DNA of 64,000 nucleotides, taken from assembly GCA_963844175.1 (NCBI GenBank), contig CAWJNE010000022.1:186001-250000 (forward strand), given 5' to 3'. This DNA comes from JALZMG01 sp963844175. GTDB lineage: Bacteria > Actinomycetota > Acidimicrobiia > Acidimicrobiales > Ilumatobacteraceae. The position numbers were made by a program, and so were the translations under genes. This document shows positions 50,690 through 59,080 of this stretch, in pieces; position 1 is the first letter of the stretch, and each line of letters opens with the position of its first letter. Under the pieces are notes generated by a model. It saw only the letters and a program-made list of their open reading frames with translations. It was not told where the DNA came from and ran no database searches.

Positions 50690-50866
50690 GTCGCCGCCTT
50701 CGCCGTGCGGCCTGCGTGGCCGGGGAACGCCATGAACGTGTCGGTCACGTCGCCGCCTTCGCCGTGCGGCCTGCGTGGCCGGGGAACGCCATGAACGTGT
50801 CGGTCACGTCGCCGCCTTCGCCGTGCGGCCTGCGTGGCCGGGGAACGCCATGAACGCGTTGGTCAC
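50679..50866 (-). repeat. Three 59-bp tandem repeats forming three coupled 20-codon mini-ORFs
   Basis: The unit GTGTCGGTCACG...GGGGAACGCCATGAAC starts at 50679, 50738 and 50797. On the minus strand each unit is an ORF: GTG at 50866, 50807 and 50748, each reading MT(N/D)(A/T)FMAFPGHAGRTAKA-A-T and ending in a TGA that overlaps the next GTG (GTGA). The last TGA (50686-50688) overlaps the AapM start at 50689. The array fills almost the whole space between the aapQ stop (50871) and aapM. Each ORF begins like AapM (MTDT), so it looks like repeated duplication of the aapM start region. Whether the peptides are made is unknown. Confidence 0.85.
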
Positions 50867-50870
50867 GACG

Positions 50871-52037
50871 TCATCGCTCCACGATCGCCAGATGGCGGTT
50901 GAACAGGTTGACGATCAGGGAGATGATCAGGGAGATGACGAGGTAGATCAGCAGCAGCAGGAAGTAGGAGGGCACGGCGGGGGCCCTCGTCGCCACGGCC
51001 AGCTGGGTGACCTTGGTCAGCTCGGCGAAGCTGATCACTGCGGCGAGCGACGAGTTCTTCGTCAGGTTGAGGTACTGGTTGCCCGTCGGCGGAACGCCGA
51101 TGCGCATGGCCTGGGGGAGCACGACGTACCACAGCCGCTGGAAGCCGGACAGCGCCAGGGCGTCGGCGGCTTCACCTTGGCCGCGCGGGACCGCCTGGAT
51201 CGACGCCCGCACGATCTCAGCGATGTGGCTCGACGTGTAGGCGACCAGGGCGATCAGCGCGGCGAAGTACGACGGCGTCATCGTGATGCCTCCCGTCACC
51301 CGCCGGCCGTCGAGCTCCGGCGCCGTGGCGCCCAACCCGAGCACGATCCATGCCAGCACGGCGACGGCGAGACCGATTGGGATCGCCCACAGGGCCGTGC
51401 GTGCCGGCCGTCCCGATCGGTCGGCGACGCTTCGGCGCCAGCGAGCGACGAGCCACATGACGATCAGCGCCAGCGCGATGACCACGACGGCCTTCCAGTT
51501 CGAGCCCTCGAACCAGAAGATGCTGGAGCCGCGCACGTTGAGCACGGCGATCGGTCCGAGTTCCCACGAATCGTTCGGCGGCGGGAAGGCGTTCTGCACG
51601 ATGGCGATGAACGCCAGTACGACGAGGGCCAGGAGCGGAACGTTGCGGATGATCTCGACGTACGCCCGCGTCGCCGTGCGGATGACGAAGTTCTGTGACA
51701 GGCGGCCGATCCCGATCAGCGTCCCGAACACCGTCGCCAGCACGATCCCGGTGATCGACAGGCGCAGCGTGTTGAGCAGGCCCTCGACGAGGGCGTCCTG
51801 CACCGATTGGGTCTGGCGGAACGAGCTGGACGGGATCGGGAAGCCGGCGGGCTGATCGAGGAAGCCGAACCCGGTGGTCAGGCTCCGGGCCTCGGCGTTG
51901 CGCGTGTAGTTGCCGACCAGGTACCAGACGACGGCGACGACCACGGCGACCACGACGATCTGGAACGTCCACGCCAGGACGCGGACGTCCCGCCAGATCG
52001 GTGGCCGACTCGTGGCCGGCGCTGTCGTGCGGGGCAA
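50871..52037 (-). CDS. aapQ: Amino-acid ABC permease, AapQ-like
   Basis: A 388-aa permease. The first helix is TFQIVVVAVVVAVVWYLVGN, and the periplasmic loop GFGFLDQPAGFPIPSSSF is a hallmark of AapQ. The core begins GLLNTLRLSITGIVLATVFG. The EAA loop is VPRGQGEAADALALSGFQRL with VLPQAMRIGVPPTGNQYLNL. It pairs with AapM and receives general L-amino acids from the binding protein. The start appears to be TTG at 52037, 7 bp after the AapJ stop. An internal ATG is not conserved in position. Confidence 0.92.
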   Translation of the reverse strand: MPRTTAPATSRPPIWRDVRVLAWTFQIVVVAVVVAVVWYLVGNYTRNAEARSLTTGFGFLDQPAGFPIPSSSFRQTQSVQDALVEGLLNTLRLSITGIVLATVFGTLIGIGRLSQNFVIRTATRAYVEIIRNVPLLALVVLAFIAIVQNAFPPPNDSWELGPIAVLNVRGSSIFWFEGSNWKAVVVIALALIVMWLVARWRRSVADRSGRPARTALWAIPIGLAVAVLAWIVLGLGATAPELDGRRVTGGITMTPSYFAALIALVAYTSSHIAEIVRASIQAVPRGQGEAADALALSGFQRLWYVVLPQAMRIGVPPTGNQYLNLTKNSSLAAVISFAELTKVTQLAVATRAPAVPSYFLLLLIYLVISLIISLIVNLFNRHLAIVER

Positions 52038-52044
52038 GGACTGA

Positions 52045-53259
52045 TCAGCGGTACGGCGGGGCGTACTGCAGGCCGCCCTCGGACCACAGTGCGTTCAGGC
52101 CGCGGTCCTCGATGCCGATCGCCGGCAGGTTGGCCTCGAAGATCTCGCCGTAGTTGCCGACCTGGCTCACGACCTGCAGGGCGAAGTCGGTGGGCAGGCC
52201 GAGCCCTGGGTCGAGCGGCTCGCCCTCGACGACGCCGCCGAGGAACTGCTTCTTGGCGGCGTCCTCACCGGCGGCGTCGGCCTCGGCCGTGTCCGACGTG
52301 ATGCCGAGCTCCTCGGCCTCGATCGTGGCGAAGATCGCCCACTCGACGGCCTGCGCCCACGCCGTGTCGCCGTCGATGACGGCCGGCGTCAAGGGCTCCT
52401 TGGAGAACACGTCCTCGAAGATGGTCAGCGCCTCGGGCCCGCCCTGGTCGGCGGGGTAGTTGGCCCGCCGAGACGCCAGCTGGCTGCCGTCGCTGGACCA
52501 CCCGTCGCACTGGCCGGCGATGAACGCCTCCTGGACGAGGTCGATGTCGTCGTACGACTGCACGTCGACGGTCAGGCCGCGACGGGCGAACTCGGTGGCG
52601 ACGTTGCCCTCGGTGGTCGTGCCGGCGGCGACGCACACCACGGCGCCTTCCATGTCGTCGATGCTGGCGTAGCCGCTGTCGGCAGCGACCATCATCTGCT
52701 GGCCGTCGTAGAACGTCGGATGGAGGAAGTTGGCGCCGTCACCGCCGTCGCGACTGGCCGTCCACGTGGTGTTGCGGACCAGCACGTCGATCTCGCCGGC
52801 CTGCAGGGCCGGGAAGCGGGCGTCCGTGGCAACCGGGACGAACGTGACCTTGGTTGCGTCGCCGAGCACGGCGGCGGCGATCACGCGGCAGAAGTCGGCG
52901 TCGAACCCGACGTACTCGCCGGCGTCGTCGACGACGGCGAAACCGGCCAAGTCGTCGCGCACGCCACAGCGGACGGTGTCGTTGGCCTTCACCGTGTCCA
53001 GCAGGGAATCTCCGGTCTGCACCTCCTCGGCCGAGCCCGGCGTGCTCCCACCGCCGGCACCGGTGCCCTCGGTCGCTTCCGTCGTGTCGGCGGCCGAGTC
53101 CTGGGTGGCGATCGAGTCACCTCCGGCGTCGATCGGTGCCGCACTGCCCGGAAGCGTCTCCTCGCCGGCGTCACCGCCGCCGTCGGAGTCCGAGCATGCC
53201 GCAGCGACCAACGTGATGGCCGCCAACGGCACCAGAGACCGGATGAATGAACGTCGCAT
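52045..53259 (-). CDS. aapJ: Amino-acid-binding lipoprotein, AapJ-like
   Basis: A 404-aa binding protein. Signal peptide MRRSFIRSLVPLAAITLVAA ends in lipobox VAAAC (Cys22). A long Ser/Gly/Asp-rich linker (about 25-80) is followed by DTVKANDTVRCGVRDDLAGF, the AapJ-type VRCGV start of the SBP_bac_3 domain. VGFDADFCRVIAAAVLGDAT and EIDVLVRNTTWTASRDG are further family marks. It delivers broad-range amino acids to AapQM. No regulator gene is next to it; a 150-bp gap separates it from other operons except the protease gene. Confidence 0.92.
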   Translation of the reverse strand: MRRSFIRSLVPLAAITLVAAACSDSDGGGDAGEETLPGSAAPIDAGGDSIATQDSAADTTEATEGTGAGGGSTPGSAEEVQTGDSLLDTVKANDTVRCGVRDDLAGFAVVDDAGEYVGFDADFCRVIAAAVLGDATKVTFVPVATDARFPALQAGEIDVLVRNTTWTASRDGGDGANFLHPTFYDGQQMMVAADSGYASIDDMEGAVVCVAAGTTTEGNVATEFARRGLTVDVQSYDDIDLVQEAFIAGQCDGWSSDGSQLASRRANYPADQGGPEALTIFEDVFSKEPLTPAVIDGDTAWAQAVEWAIFATIEAEELGITSDTAEADAAGEDAAKKQFLGGVVEGEPLDPGLGLPTDFALQVVSQVGNYGEIFEANLPAIGIEDRGLNALWSEGGLQYAPPYR

Positions 53260-53291
53260 GAACCCTCCCCATCTGTGCCCGCTGCGCGACC

Positions 53292-53915
53292 TTAGCCCGG
53301 GCAGTCGCCGGGTGCCGGAAGGCCGGCCGATCGGGGCGCCGTGAGGACGGCGCGCAGCTCAGTGGCGGTGACGGCGTACGCCTCGTCGGCGGCGTCGAGC
53401 ACCACGATGCCGAGCAGCCGGCCGTCGCCATCGAGCAGCGGTGCGCCGCTGGCGCCGGCGTCCACGCCGGGAGCGAACTGGTGGACGTCGCGCCGATGCC
53501 GCTCGCCGTCCGTGACGTCGTTGACGACCAGCGGGCCGGTCGACGTGATCTGCACGGGCAGCTCGGAGCCGACGAGGGCCACGACGGCCGGCCGGTTGCC
53601 GGCGGCCGTCGTCAGCTCCACCGTGCCGCGCGCCTGCGGCGCGGCCAGCACGGCGAGGTCGGTCCTGGCGTCGAGGGCGAGCAGCCGTGCCGGCGCTCCG
53701 TCGACGGTCAGCCGGCGCAGCTGCTCGTCGACGGTGTGGGCGGCAGTGGCGACGAGCCCGTCACCGACGACGACGCCGACGCCGGTGGCGTGGTTGGGCG
53801 TCGTGCACGGCTGGGCGGCGACGGCCACGACGACCGGGTCCGGCGGCTGCTCCGTTGCCGCGCACCCGGCGCCGAGCAGGAGCGCCGTCGCGCCGAGGCG
53901 TCGGCTGGCGCTCAG
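53292..53915 (-). CDS. Trypsin-like serine protease lipoprotein
   Basis: A secreted S1-type protease of about 207 aa. Catalytic residues are visible: His in VATAAHTVDEQ, Asp in DARTDLAVLA and Ser in PGVDAGASGAPLLDGDG. Upstream of the GTG at 53828 the same frame encodes a signal sequence, LSASRRLGATALLLGAGCAA, with lipobox LGAGC. No ATG/GTG/TTG precedes it, so the likely start is CTG 53915, overlapping the nitronate monooxygenase stop (CTGA). Like DegP-type actinobacterial exported proteases, it may process envelope proteins. It lies just downstream of the nitronate monooxygenase on the same strand. Confidence 0.8.
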   Translation of the reverse strand: MSASRRLGATALLLGAGCAATEQPPDPVVVAVAAQPCTTPNHATGVGVVVGDGLVATAAHTVDEQLRRLTVDGAPARLLALDARTDLAVLAAPQARGTVELTTAAGNRPAVVALVGSELPVQITSTGPLVVNDVTDGERHRRDVHQFAPGVDAGASGAPLLDGDGRLLGIVVLDAADEAYAVTATELRAVLTAPRSAGLPAPGDCPG

Positions 53916-54889
53916 ACCGACGAGCCGGAGCTGGCCGCACCGGCTCGCGAGAGCGCCCGCTCGGCCTCCTCGACCATCCGGACGACGAGCTCGCCGGCGG
54001 GCACGAGCTCGTCGATGCCACCGACGCCCTGACCGGCGGGCATGAACTCCTTGCCGACCTCGACCTCCGTGCCGTCAGGAGCGCCGAGGTGGTTGACACC
54101 GGCGCGGCTGGAGGCGAAGGCCTGGGCGGGGAACGGCTGCAGCTCCTCCGGGTGCTCGTCGAAGTGCTGCGTCCAGTCGTTGCGCACGACCCGGCAGGTC
54201 TTACCGGTGTAGGCGCGGCTGATGACGGTGCCGTCCTCGGCCAGCCCGAGGAGGGTCTCCTTGTAGCCGTTGACGGCCTGCGCCTCGGGGGTGGCGATGA
54301 ACCGCGTGCCGATCCAGACGCCGTCCGCGCCGAGCGTCAGCGATGCGGCGAGGCCGCGGCCGTCGTAGAGCCCGCCGGCGGCGACGACCGGTACCTGGTC
54401 GCCGACTGCATCGACCACCTGCGGCACCAGCGCCATCGTGGCGATCTGACCGGTGTGGCCGCCGGCCTCGGTGCCCTGGGCGACGACGAAGTCGCACCCG
54501 CTGGCCACGGCGCCGACGGCGTGGCGCACCTTGCCGCACATCGACCCGACGAGGACGTTGGCGTCGTGCAGCGCGTCGATGACCTCCCGCGGCACCCCCA
54601 GCCCGGCGACGAAGATGCGCGCTCCGCCGGCAATCACGTCGGCGATTCCCTGCTCCACCTGCCCGGGCATCGCTGTGAGCAGGTCGACGCCGAACGGTTT
54701 GGACGTCAGACGGCGCACCTCGGCCATCTCCTTGGGGAGCTCCTCGGTCGACATCGTGGATGCGCCGAGCGTGCCGATGCCACCGGCCTCGCTCACCGCC
54801 GCCACCAGGCGGTGGTAGGACACGCCGCCCATCCCGGCCAGCATCACCGGGTACTCGATGTCGAGCAGCTCCGTCAGTCGAGTGCGCAT
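53912..54889 (-). CDS. Nitronate monooxygenase / enoyl reductase-type FMN protein
   Basis: A 325-aa TIM-barrel flavoprotein of the 2-nitropropane dioxygenase family. LLDIEYPVMLAGMGGVSYHR is the N-terminus. FVVAQGTEAGGHTGQIATMA has the conserved GxEAGGH FMN site, and VVAAGGLYDGRGLAASLTLG binds phosphate; GADGVWIGTRFIATPEAQA follows. It oxidises alkyl nitronates or related acids, and FabK-type enoyl reductases share the fold. The ATG at 54889 gives the family start; the longer frame is antisense to the SGNH gene. It is divergent from that gene. Confidence 0.9.
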   Translation of the reverse strand: MRTRLTELLDIEYPVMLAGMGGVSYHRLVAAVSEAGGIGTLGASTMSTEELPKEMAEVRRLTSKPFGVDLLTAMPGQVEQGIADVIAGGARIFVAGLGVPREVIDALHDANVLVGSMCGKVRHAVGAVASGCDFVVAQGTEAGGHTGQIATMALVPQVVDAVGDQVPVVAAGGLYDGRGLAASLTLGADGVWIGTRFIATPEAQAVNGYKETLLGLAEDGTVISRAYTGKTCRVVRNDWTQHFDEHPEELQPFPAQAFASSRAGVNHLGAPDGTEVEVGKEFMPAGQGVGGIDELVPAGELVVRMVEEAERALSRAGAASSGSSV

Positions 54890-54959
54890 GCCGTCGCACC
54901 GTAGGGGAGCCGTGTTCGGAACTCGAACCCGACGAGCGGTAGCGTTCCGAGGCTCAGCG

Positions 54960-55772
54960 ATGAGCGTGTCACGCAAGTCCGTCCTCCCAGCCGCCGTGGC
55001 GGTGGCCCTCGTCGCCGTCGGCGTCTGGCTCGACGACCCGAGCGGATCGTCCGCCCCCGCGCTGATCACATCGACTGATGTCGCGCGTGCAGCGAGCGGA
55101 GCCCCGTCGTCGGTGCCGTCACCGACCCTCCCGCCGGCGACCACCGCACCGACGACGACCACACCGCCGACGACGACCGCACCGCCGACCGCCACGTCGT
55201 GCGAGTCGGTCGTGCACATCGGTGACTCGACCTCGATCGGTCTGATGAGCGAGGCCTTCCTCGACGATCCGGCGCTGCGCATCGACGCCCAATACCGCCG
55301 GGTCGGTGTCGGTGATGTGCGTCTGGAGATCTCCGGGGCCCGCTCGGTCATCGAGCGGTACAAGGCGCCCAACGGTGACGATGTGGCCTCGGCGTTGAAG
55401 GCGAACGGTTACGAGGGTTGTTGGGTGCTCGCTCTCGGGGTGACGGACGCGGCGAACGTGGCGGCCGGGGCGCCAGTGCTGCATCCGGAGCGGATCGATC
55501 GGATGATGGCGGTGATCGGCGATGACCCGGTGCTGTGGTTGACGGTCAAGACGATCGCCACGGAGGGCGCGTGGTCGGGCCCGAACATGCCGGCGTGGAA
55601 CGAGGCGCTCCTCGCCGCGCAGGCGCGCTATCCGAACATCGCCGTGTACGACTGGGCCGGGATCGTGAACGACGAGTGGTTCGATCCCGATGGCATCCAC
55701 TACACACCGGCTGGCAACGCCGAGCGGGCCCGCCTGATCGCCGACGCCCTCGTCACGGCGTACCCGGCCTGA
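54960..55772 (+). CDS. Secreted SGNH-hydrolase-like protein
   Basis: A 270-aa exported protein. The N-terminal signal/anchor is VLPAAVAVALVAVGVWL, followed by a Pro/Thr-rich linker (PPATTAPTTTTPPTTTAPP). The SGNH fold begins with VVHIGDSTSIGLMSEAF (block I Ser), has VLALGVTDAAN and ends with WFDPDGIHYTPAGNAERARL (block V Asp-His). Such domains act as esterases or acyltransferases on cell-wall sugars, and the actinobacterial form is often joined to acyltransferase-3 proteins, absent here. It ends 4 bp before the convergent reductase gene. Confidence 0.83.
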   Translation: MSVSRKSVLPAAVAVALVAVGVWLDDPSGSSAPALITSTDVARAASGAPSSVPSPTLPPATTAPTTTTPPTTTAPPTATSCESVVHIGDSTSIGLMSEAFLDDPALRIDAQYRRVGVGDVRLEISGARSVIERYKAPNGDDVASALKANGYEGCWVLALGVTDAANVAAGAPVLHPERIDRMMAVIGDDPVLWLTVKTIATEGAWSGPNMPAWNEALLAAQARYPNIAVYDWAGIVNDEWFDPDGIHYTPAGNAERARLIADALVTAYPA

Positions 55773-55776
55773 CCGA

Positions 55777-57009
55777 TCACCGTGTCGCGGTCCAGGCGCC
55801 GGCGCGGCCGAGCAGGTGGCGGTGCCAACGACGTGGCGTGAGCAGCACGGCGCGGGGCTCGTCCTCGAACATCCAGCGGGCGAAGCTGCGCCGCGCCCGG
55901 CCCCCGGCGTGGTCGAGGATGGCGATCGCCGCCCGTCCGCCGCGGCGGTGGCTGAGCACACGACCGAGGGCGGCGGACATCCGGTGATCGGCGACGAGCT
56001 CGTCGCGCACGGCACGCTCGTACCGATGCTGGGCCGGCACTGGTGACAGCGCGCCGGCGGCGAGCACGGCGTCGGCGGCCAGCCGGCCGGTCAGCAGGGC
56101 CTGGCCGATGCCCTCGCCGGTCATGACGTCCGAGGCGGCTGCGGCGTCGCCGGCCAGCAGCACACGCCCGGTCCCGAGGCTGACCTGATCGACCCGGGCC
56201 GGGATCGGCCAGGCCAGGTGACGACCGTCGAGCACGGCGTGGGGACCCAGTGCGGCGCGGATGTGGGGGCGGTCGAGGAGGCCGGACCATTGCTCCTTCA
56301 TCGCCCGCCCTTGCGCCGGGCCGTCACCGTCGCGCAGCACGCCGAACCCGACGTTGGCCCGACCACCCGGCAGCGGGAACGACCACGCGTACCCCGGCAG
56401 CAGATCGGCGTCGAACCACACGTGGAGGTGCTCGGCCGCTGCGCCGTCGACATCGCGGGCGTACGCCCTGAACGCGTGCCACTCGCCCAGGTACCCGGCG
56501 ACCCCCAACCCGGCGGCCTTGCGCACCGGGCTCCACATGCCGTCGGCGCCGATGACGTAGCGGGCGTCGATCCGCGCGCTCCCGCCGAGACCGACGACCA
56601 CCCGGTCGACTCGCTGGTCCAGCCGGCCGTCGAAGCCGCAGCCCTCGACCACGTCGGCGCCGGCCTTGGCGGCCAGGTCGACGAGCGACGCGTCGAGCTG
56701 CAGCCGCGGCACCACGGCGGCGAACGTGCCGGCGGAGCGCGGCAGCGGGACGACGACCTCGCGCCCGGATGGTGAGCGGAGCACGGCGCCGTCGACCACC
56801 TGCCAGTCGTCGACCATCGACGGGTCGAAGCCGAGACCTTCCAACTCGCGCAGGGCCAGCGTGGTCAGGCCGTCACCGCAGCATTTGTCGCGCGGGAACC
56901 CGGCCTTGTCGATCAGTGTGACGTCGCGACCGGCTCGGGCGAGCGTGATCGCCGCCGCAGCACCGGCCGGTCCGGCACCGACGACGAGCACGTCGGTCAC
57001 CGTCCGCAC
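55777..57009 (-). CDS. Geranylgeranyl reductase-family flavoprotein
   Basis: A 410-aa FAD enzyme. The Rossmann motif is DVLVVGAGPAGAAAAITLAR, followed by DKAGFPRDKCCGDGLTTLAL with the PxxKxCGDG family motif, YVIGADGMWSPVRKAAGL, and RVLLAGDAAAASDVMTGEG, the second FAD motif (GDAA). The family reduces polyprenyl double bonds, for example in menaquinone tails (MenJ) or archaeal lipids. Menaquinone-tail reduction is plausible here but is inference. Starts at GTG 57009 and 57000 are both possible. The stop is 4 bp from the convergent SGNH stop. Confidence 0.9.
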   Translation of the reverse strand: MRTVTDVLVVGAGPAGAAAAITLARAGRDVTLIDKAGFPRDKCCGDGLTTLALRELEGLGFDPSMVDDWQVVDGAVLRSPSGREVVVPLPRSAGTFAAVVPRLQLDASLVDLAAKAGADVVEGCGFDGRLDQRVDRVVVGLGGSARIDARYVIGADGMWSPVRKAAGLGVAGYLGEWHAFRAYARDVDGAAAEHLHVWFDADLLPGYAWSFPLPGGRANVGFGVLRDGDGPAQGRAMKEQWSGLLDRPHIRAALGPHAVLDGRHLAWPIPARVDQVSLGTGRVLLAGDAAAASDVMTGEGIGQALLTGRLAADAVLAAGALSPVPAQHRYERAVRDELVADHRMSAALGRVLSHRRGGRAAIAILDHAGGRARRSFARWMFEDEPRAVLLTPRRWHRHLLGRAGAWTATR

Positions 57010-57040
57010 GTCGATTGAGGCTACGGGCGGTGATGCGTTC

Positions 57041-57179
57041 GATGGCCTCGCTCGCTCCGAAGACTCCGCTCCTCCCCGCTCGTACAAGTCGCCGGACTGC
57101 CGCCAGCTCGCTGCGCTCGCCAAATCGGCACGGCCGACCTGCCATTGCGTGCTCGCTGCGGCACGAACGCTCGGGGACT
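57041..57179. repeat. Border element, longest well-preserved copy, in a divergent gap
   Basis: GATGGCCTCGCTCGCTCCGA, then AGACTCCGCTCCTCCCCGCTC, an inner CTCGCTGCGCTCGCC, CGGCCGACCTGCC, and the end GCTCGCTGCGGCACGAACGC and TCGGGGAC. About 139 bp lie between the reductase start and the SDR start. Confidence 0.75.
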
Positions 57180-57228
57180 CGTAGTGTCGAGCGGCCGTAT
57201 CGCCACGATCGCAGAGGAGCTGCCACAC

Positions 57229-58149
57229 ATGTCGAAGTTGGTCGAGGGCCGCGTGGCCATCGTGACGGGCGCCGGCCGAGGGATCGGTCGCGAGCACGCG
57301 CTGAGCCTGGCCCGCCACGGCGCCAAGGTCGTCGTCAACGACCTCGGTGGCGACATGCACGGTGGCGGTGCCGACGTCAGCCCGGCGCAGCAGGTCGTCG
57401 ACGAGATCGTCGCCGCCGGCGGAGAGGCCGTCGTCAACGGCGACAACGTGGCCGACTGGGAGGGCGCCCAGCGCCTGATCCGGACCGCGCTCGACTCGTT
57501 CGGCGACCTCCACGTGCTGGTCAACAACGCCGGCATCCTGCGCGACCGGGTGCTCGCCAACATGACCGAGGAGGAGTGGGACGCCGTCGTCAACGTCCAC
57601 CTCAAGGGCACGTTCGCGCCGTCGCGCTGGGCCGTCGCCCACTGGCGGGAGCAGGCCAAGGCCGGCCAGCCGGTGAGCGGCCGGATCATCAACACCACGT
57701 CGGTGTCGGGCATCTACGGCAACCCGGGCCAGAGCAACTACGGCGCGGCGAAGATGGGCATCGCCGCCTTCACCAACATCGTCGCCCTCGAGGTCGCCCG
57801 CTACGGGGTCACCGTCAACGCCGTGGCGCCCGTGGCCCTGACCCGGATGACCGAGGGGCTGGGGAACGCGCCGGAGACGGACGAGGAGCGTGAAGCGCGA
57901 GCCCCGCACTGGATCGCGCCGATCGTCACGTGGTTGGCGTCCGACGAGGCGGCGGGCGTCACCGGTCGGGTCTTCGAGGCGTCCGGGCAGTTCCTCGCCG
58001 TGGCCGAGGGTTGGGTGCGCGGCCCTTCCGTCGACCCCATCGACGATCCGACCAAGCTCGGCGCCGTCGTGCCGGAGCTCCTCGCCACAGCACGCGTCAA
58101 CAGCGGCATGGATGGCCGCCCCGGGTCCTGGCCACAACCGAAGCACTAG
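57229..58149 (+). CDS. SDR, MFE-2-type 3-hydroxyacyl-CoA dehydrogenase
   Basis: A 306-aa SDR paralogous to the one at 16932. It has IVTGAGRGIGREHALSLA, VVNDLGGDMHGGGADVSPAQ, VNNAGILRDRVLANMTEEEW and catalytic TTSVSGIYGNPGQSNYGAAK. The C-terminal extension ARVNSGMDGRPGSWPQPKH is distinctive. With the MaoC hydratase gene 85 bp downstream it forms the two activities of a peroxisomal MFE-2 (D-specific hydratase plus dehydrogenase) as separate proteins. GAGGAG lies 6-11 bases upstream of the ATG at 57229, confirming this start. Confidence 0.93.
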   Translation: MSKLVEGRVAIVTGAGRGIGREHALSLARHGAKVVVNDLGGDMHGGGADVSPAQQVVDEIVAAGGEAVVNGDNVADWEGAQRLIRTALDSFGDLHVLVNNAGILRDRVLANMTEEEWDAVVNVHLKGTFAPSRWAVAHWREQAKAGQPVSGRIINTTSVSGIYGNPGQSNYGAAKMGIAAFTNIVALEVARYGVTVNAVAPVALTRMTEGLGNAPETDEEREARAPHWIAPIVTWLASDEAAGVTGRVFEASGQFLAVAEGWVRGPSVDPIDDPTKLGAVVPELLATARVNSGMDGRPGSWPQPKH

Positions 58150-58233
58150 CGCCGTCCAGCCGGCCGCCGATGCCCCGCCGGGGAGGTGGGGGCCCGTAAT
58201 GTCCGCGCCGGACGACCACGACGGAGGAACACG

Positions 58234-59076
58234 ATGCCCCTCAACCCGGACGCCGTCGGAGCGCAGAGCGAGCCGGCCGAGTTCAGCTGGACGAGCAAGG
58301 ACGCGCTGCTGTACGCGGTGAGCATCGGCGCCGGCGCCGACGAGCTGGCGTTCACCACCGAGAACACCAACGGCGTCGAGCAGCAGGTCTTCCCGACGTT
58401 CCCCGTCGTCATGGGCTACGGCGCCGGCGGCCGCTCCGTGATGGCGAGCATCGGCACGTTCAACCCGGCGCTGCTGGTGCACGGCCAGCAGGCGGTGACG
58501 CTGCACCGGCCGATCCCCGTCCACGGCACGGCGACGATCACGTCGAAGCTGACCGACATGTTCGACAAGGGCAAGGCGGCGGTCGTCGTCACCGAGTCGA
58601 CCGTCACCACGGACGGCGAGCCGCTGTACACCACCCGTTCGTCGGCGTTCATCCGCGGCGAAGGCGGCTGGGGTGGTGAGCGAGGTCCGTCGGGCCCGCA
58701 GAACGTGCCGCCCGAGCGAGCGCCCGACCACGAGGTCACCTACGACACGTCGCCGGACCAGGCGTTCGTCTACCGGCTCAACGGTGACCGCAACCCGCTG
58801 CACACCGACCCGTCGTTCGCCGCTGCCGGTGGCTTCGACCGCCCGATCCTGCACGGCTTGTGCAGCTACGGCTTCACCGGTCGCGGCCTGCTGCACGCGC
58901 TGTGCGGGTCCGATCCCGCCCGCTTCCACCACATCGAGGGCCGGTTCGCCGCACCGGTCCTGCCCGGAGAGTCGCTGACGATCCGGGCGTGGGACACGAG
59001 CGACGGCGAGGCGGTGTTCACGACCTCGGTCGGCGACCGCGTGGTCATCGACCAGGGCCTCCTCAAGCACTCCTGA
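58234..59076 (+). CDS. MaoC-family (R)-specific enoyl-CoA hydratase, double hot-dog
   Basis: A 280-aa protein with an N-terminal hot-dog domain (about 20-140; VVMGYGAGGRSVMASIGTFN) and a C-terminal catalytic hot-dog. The hydratase-2 motif is YRLNGDRNPLHTDPSFAAAG, with the Asp and His of the active site, followed by FDRPILHGLCSYG. It adds water to trans-2-enoyl-CoA to give (R)-3-hydroxyacyl-CoA. ACGGAGGAAC is the ribosome site for ATG 58234. It is probably in an operon with the upstream SDR, which would oxidise its product. Confidence 0.93.
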   Translation: MPLNPDAVGAQSEPAEFSWTSKDALLYAVSIGAGADELAFTTENTNGVEQQVFPTFPVVMGYGAGGRSVMASIGTFNPALLVHGQQAVTLHRPIPVHGTATITSKLTDMFDKGKAAVVVTESTVTTDGEPLYTTRSSAFIRGEGGWGGERGPSGPQNVPPERAPDHEVTYDTSPDQAFVYRLNGDRNPLHTDPSFAAAGGFDRPILHGLCSYGFTGRGLLHALCGSDPARFHHIEGRFAAPVLPGESLTIRAWDTSDGEAVFTTSVGDRVVIDQGLLKHS

Positions 59077-59080
59077 TTCG

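Noticed and set aside
50629..50855. Plus-strand ORF repeated in the 59-bp array (MNVSVTSPPSPCGLRGRGTP-like)
   Set aside because: It opposes the operon, has no ribosome site, and is simply the complement of the minus-strand coupled units, which fit the GTGA pattern.
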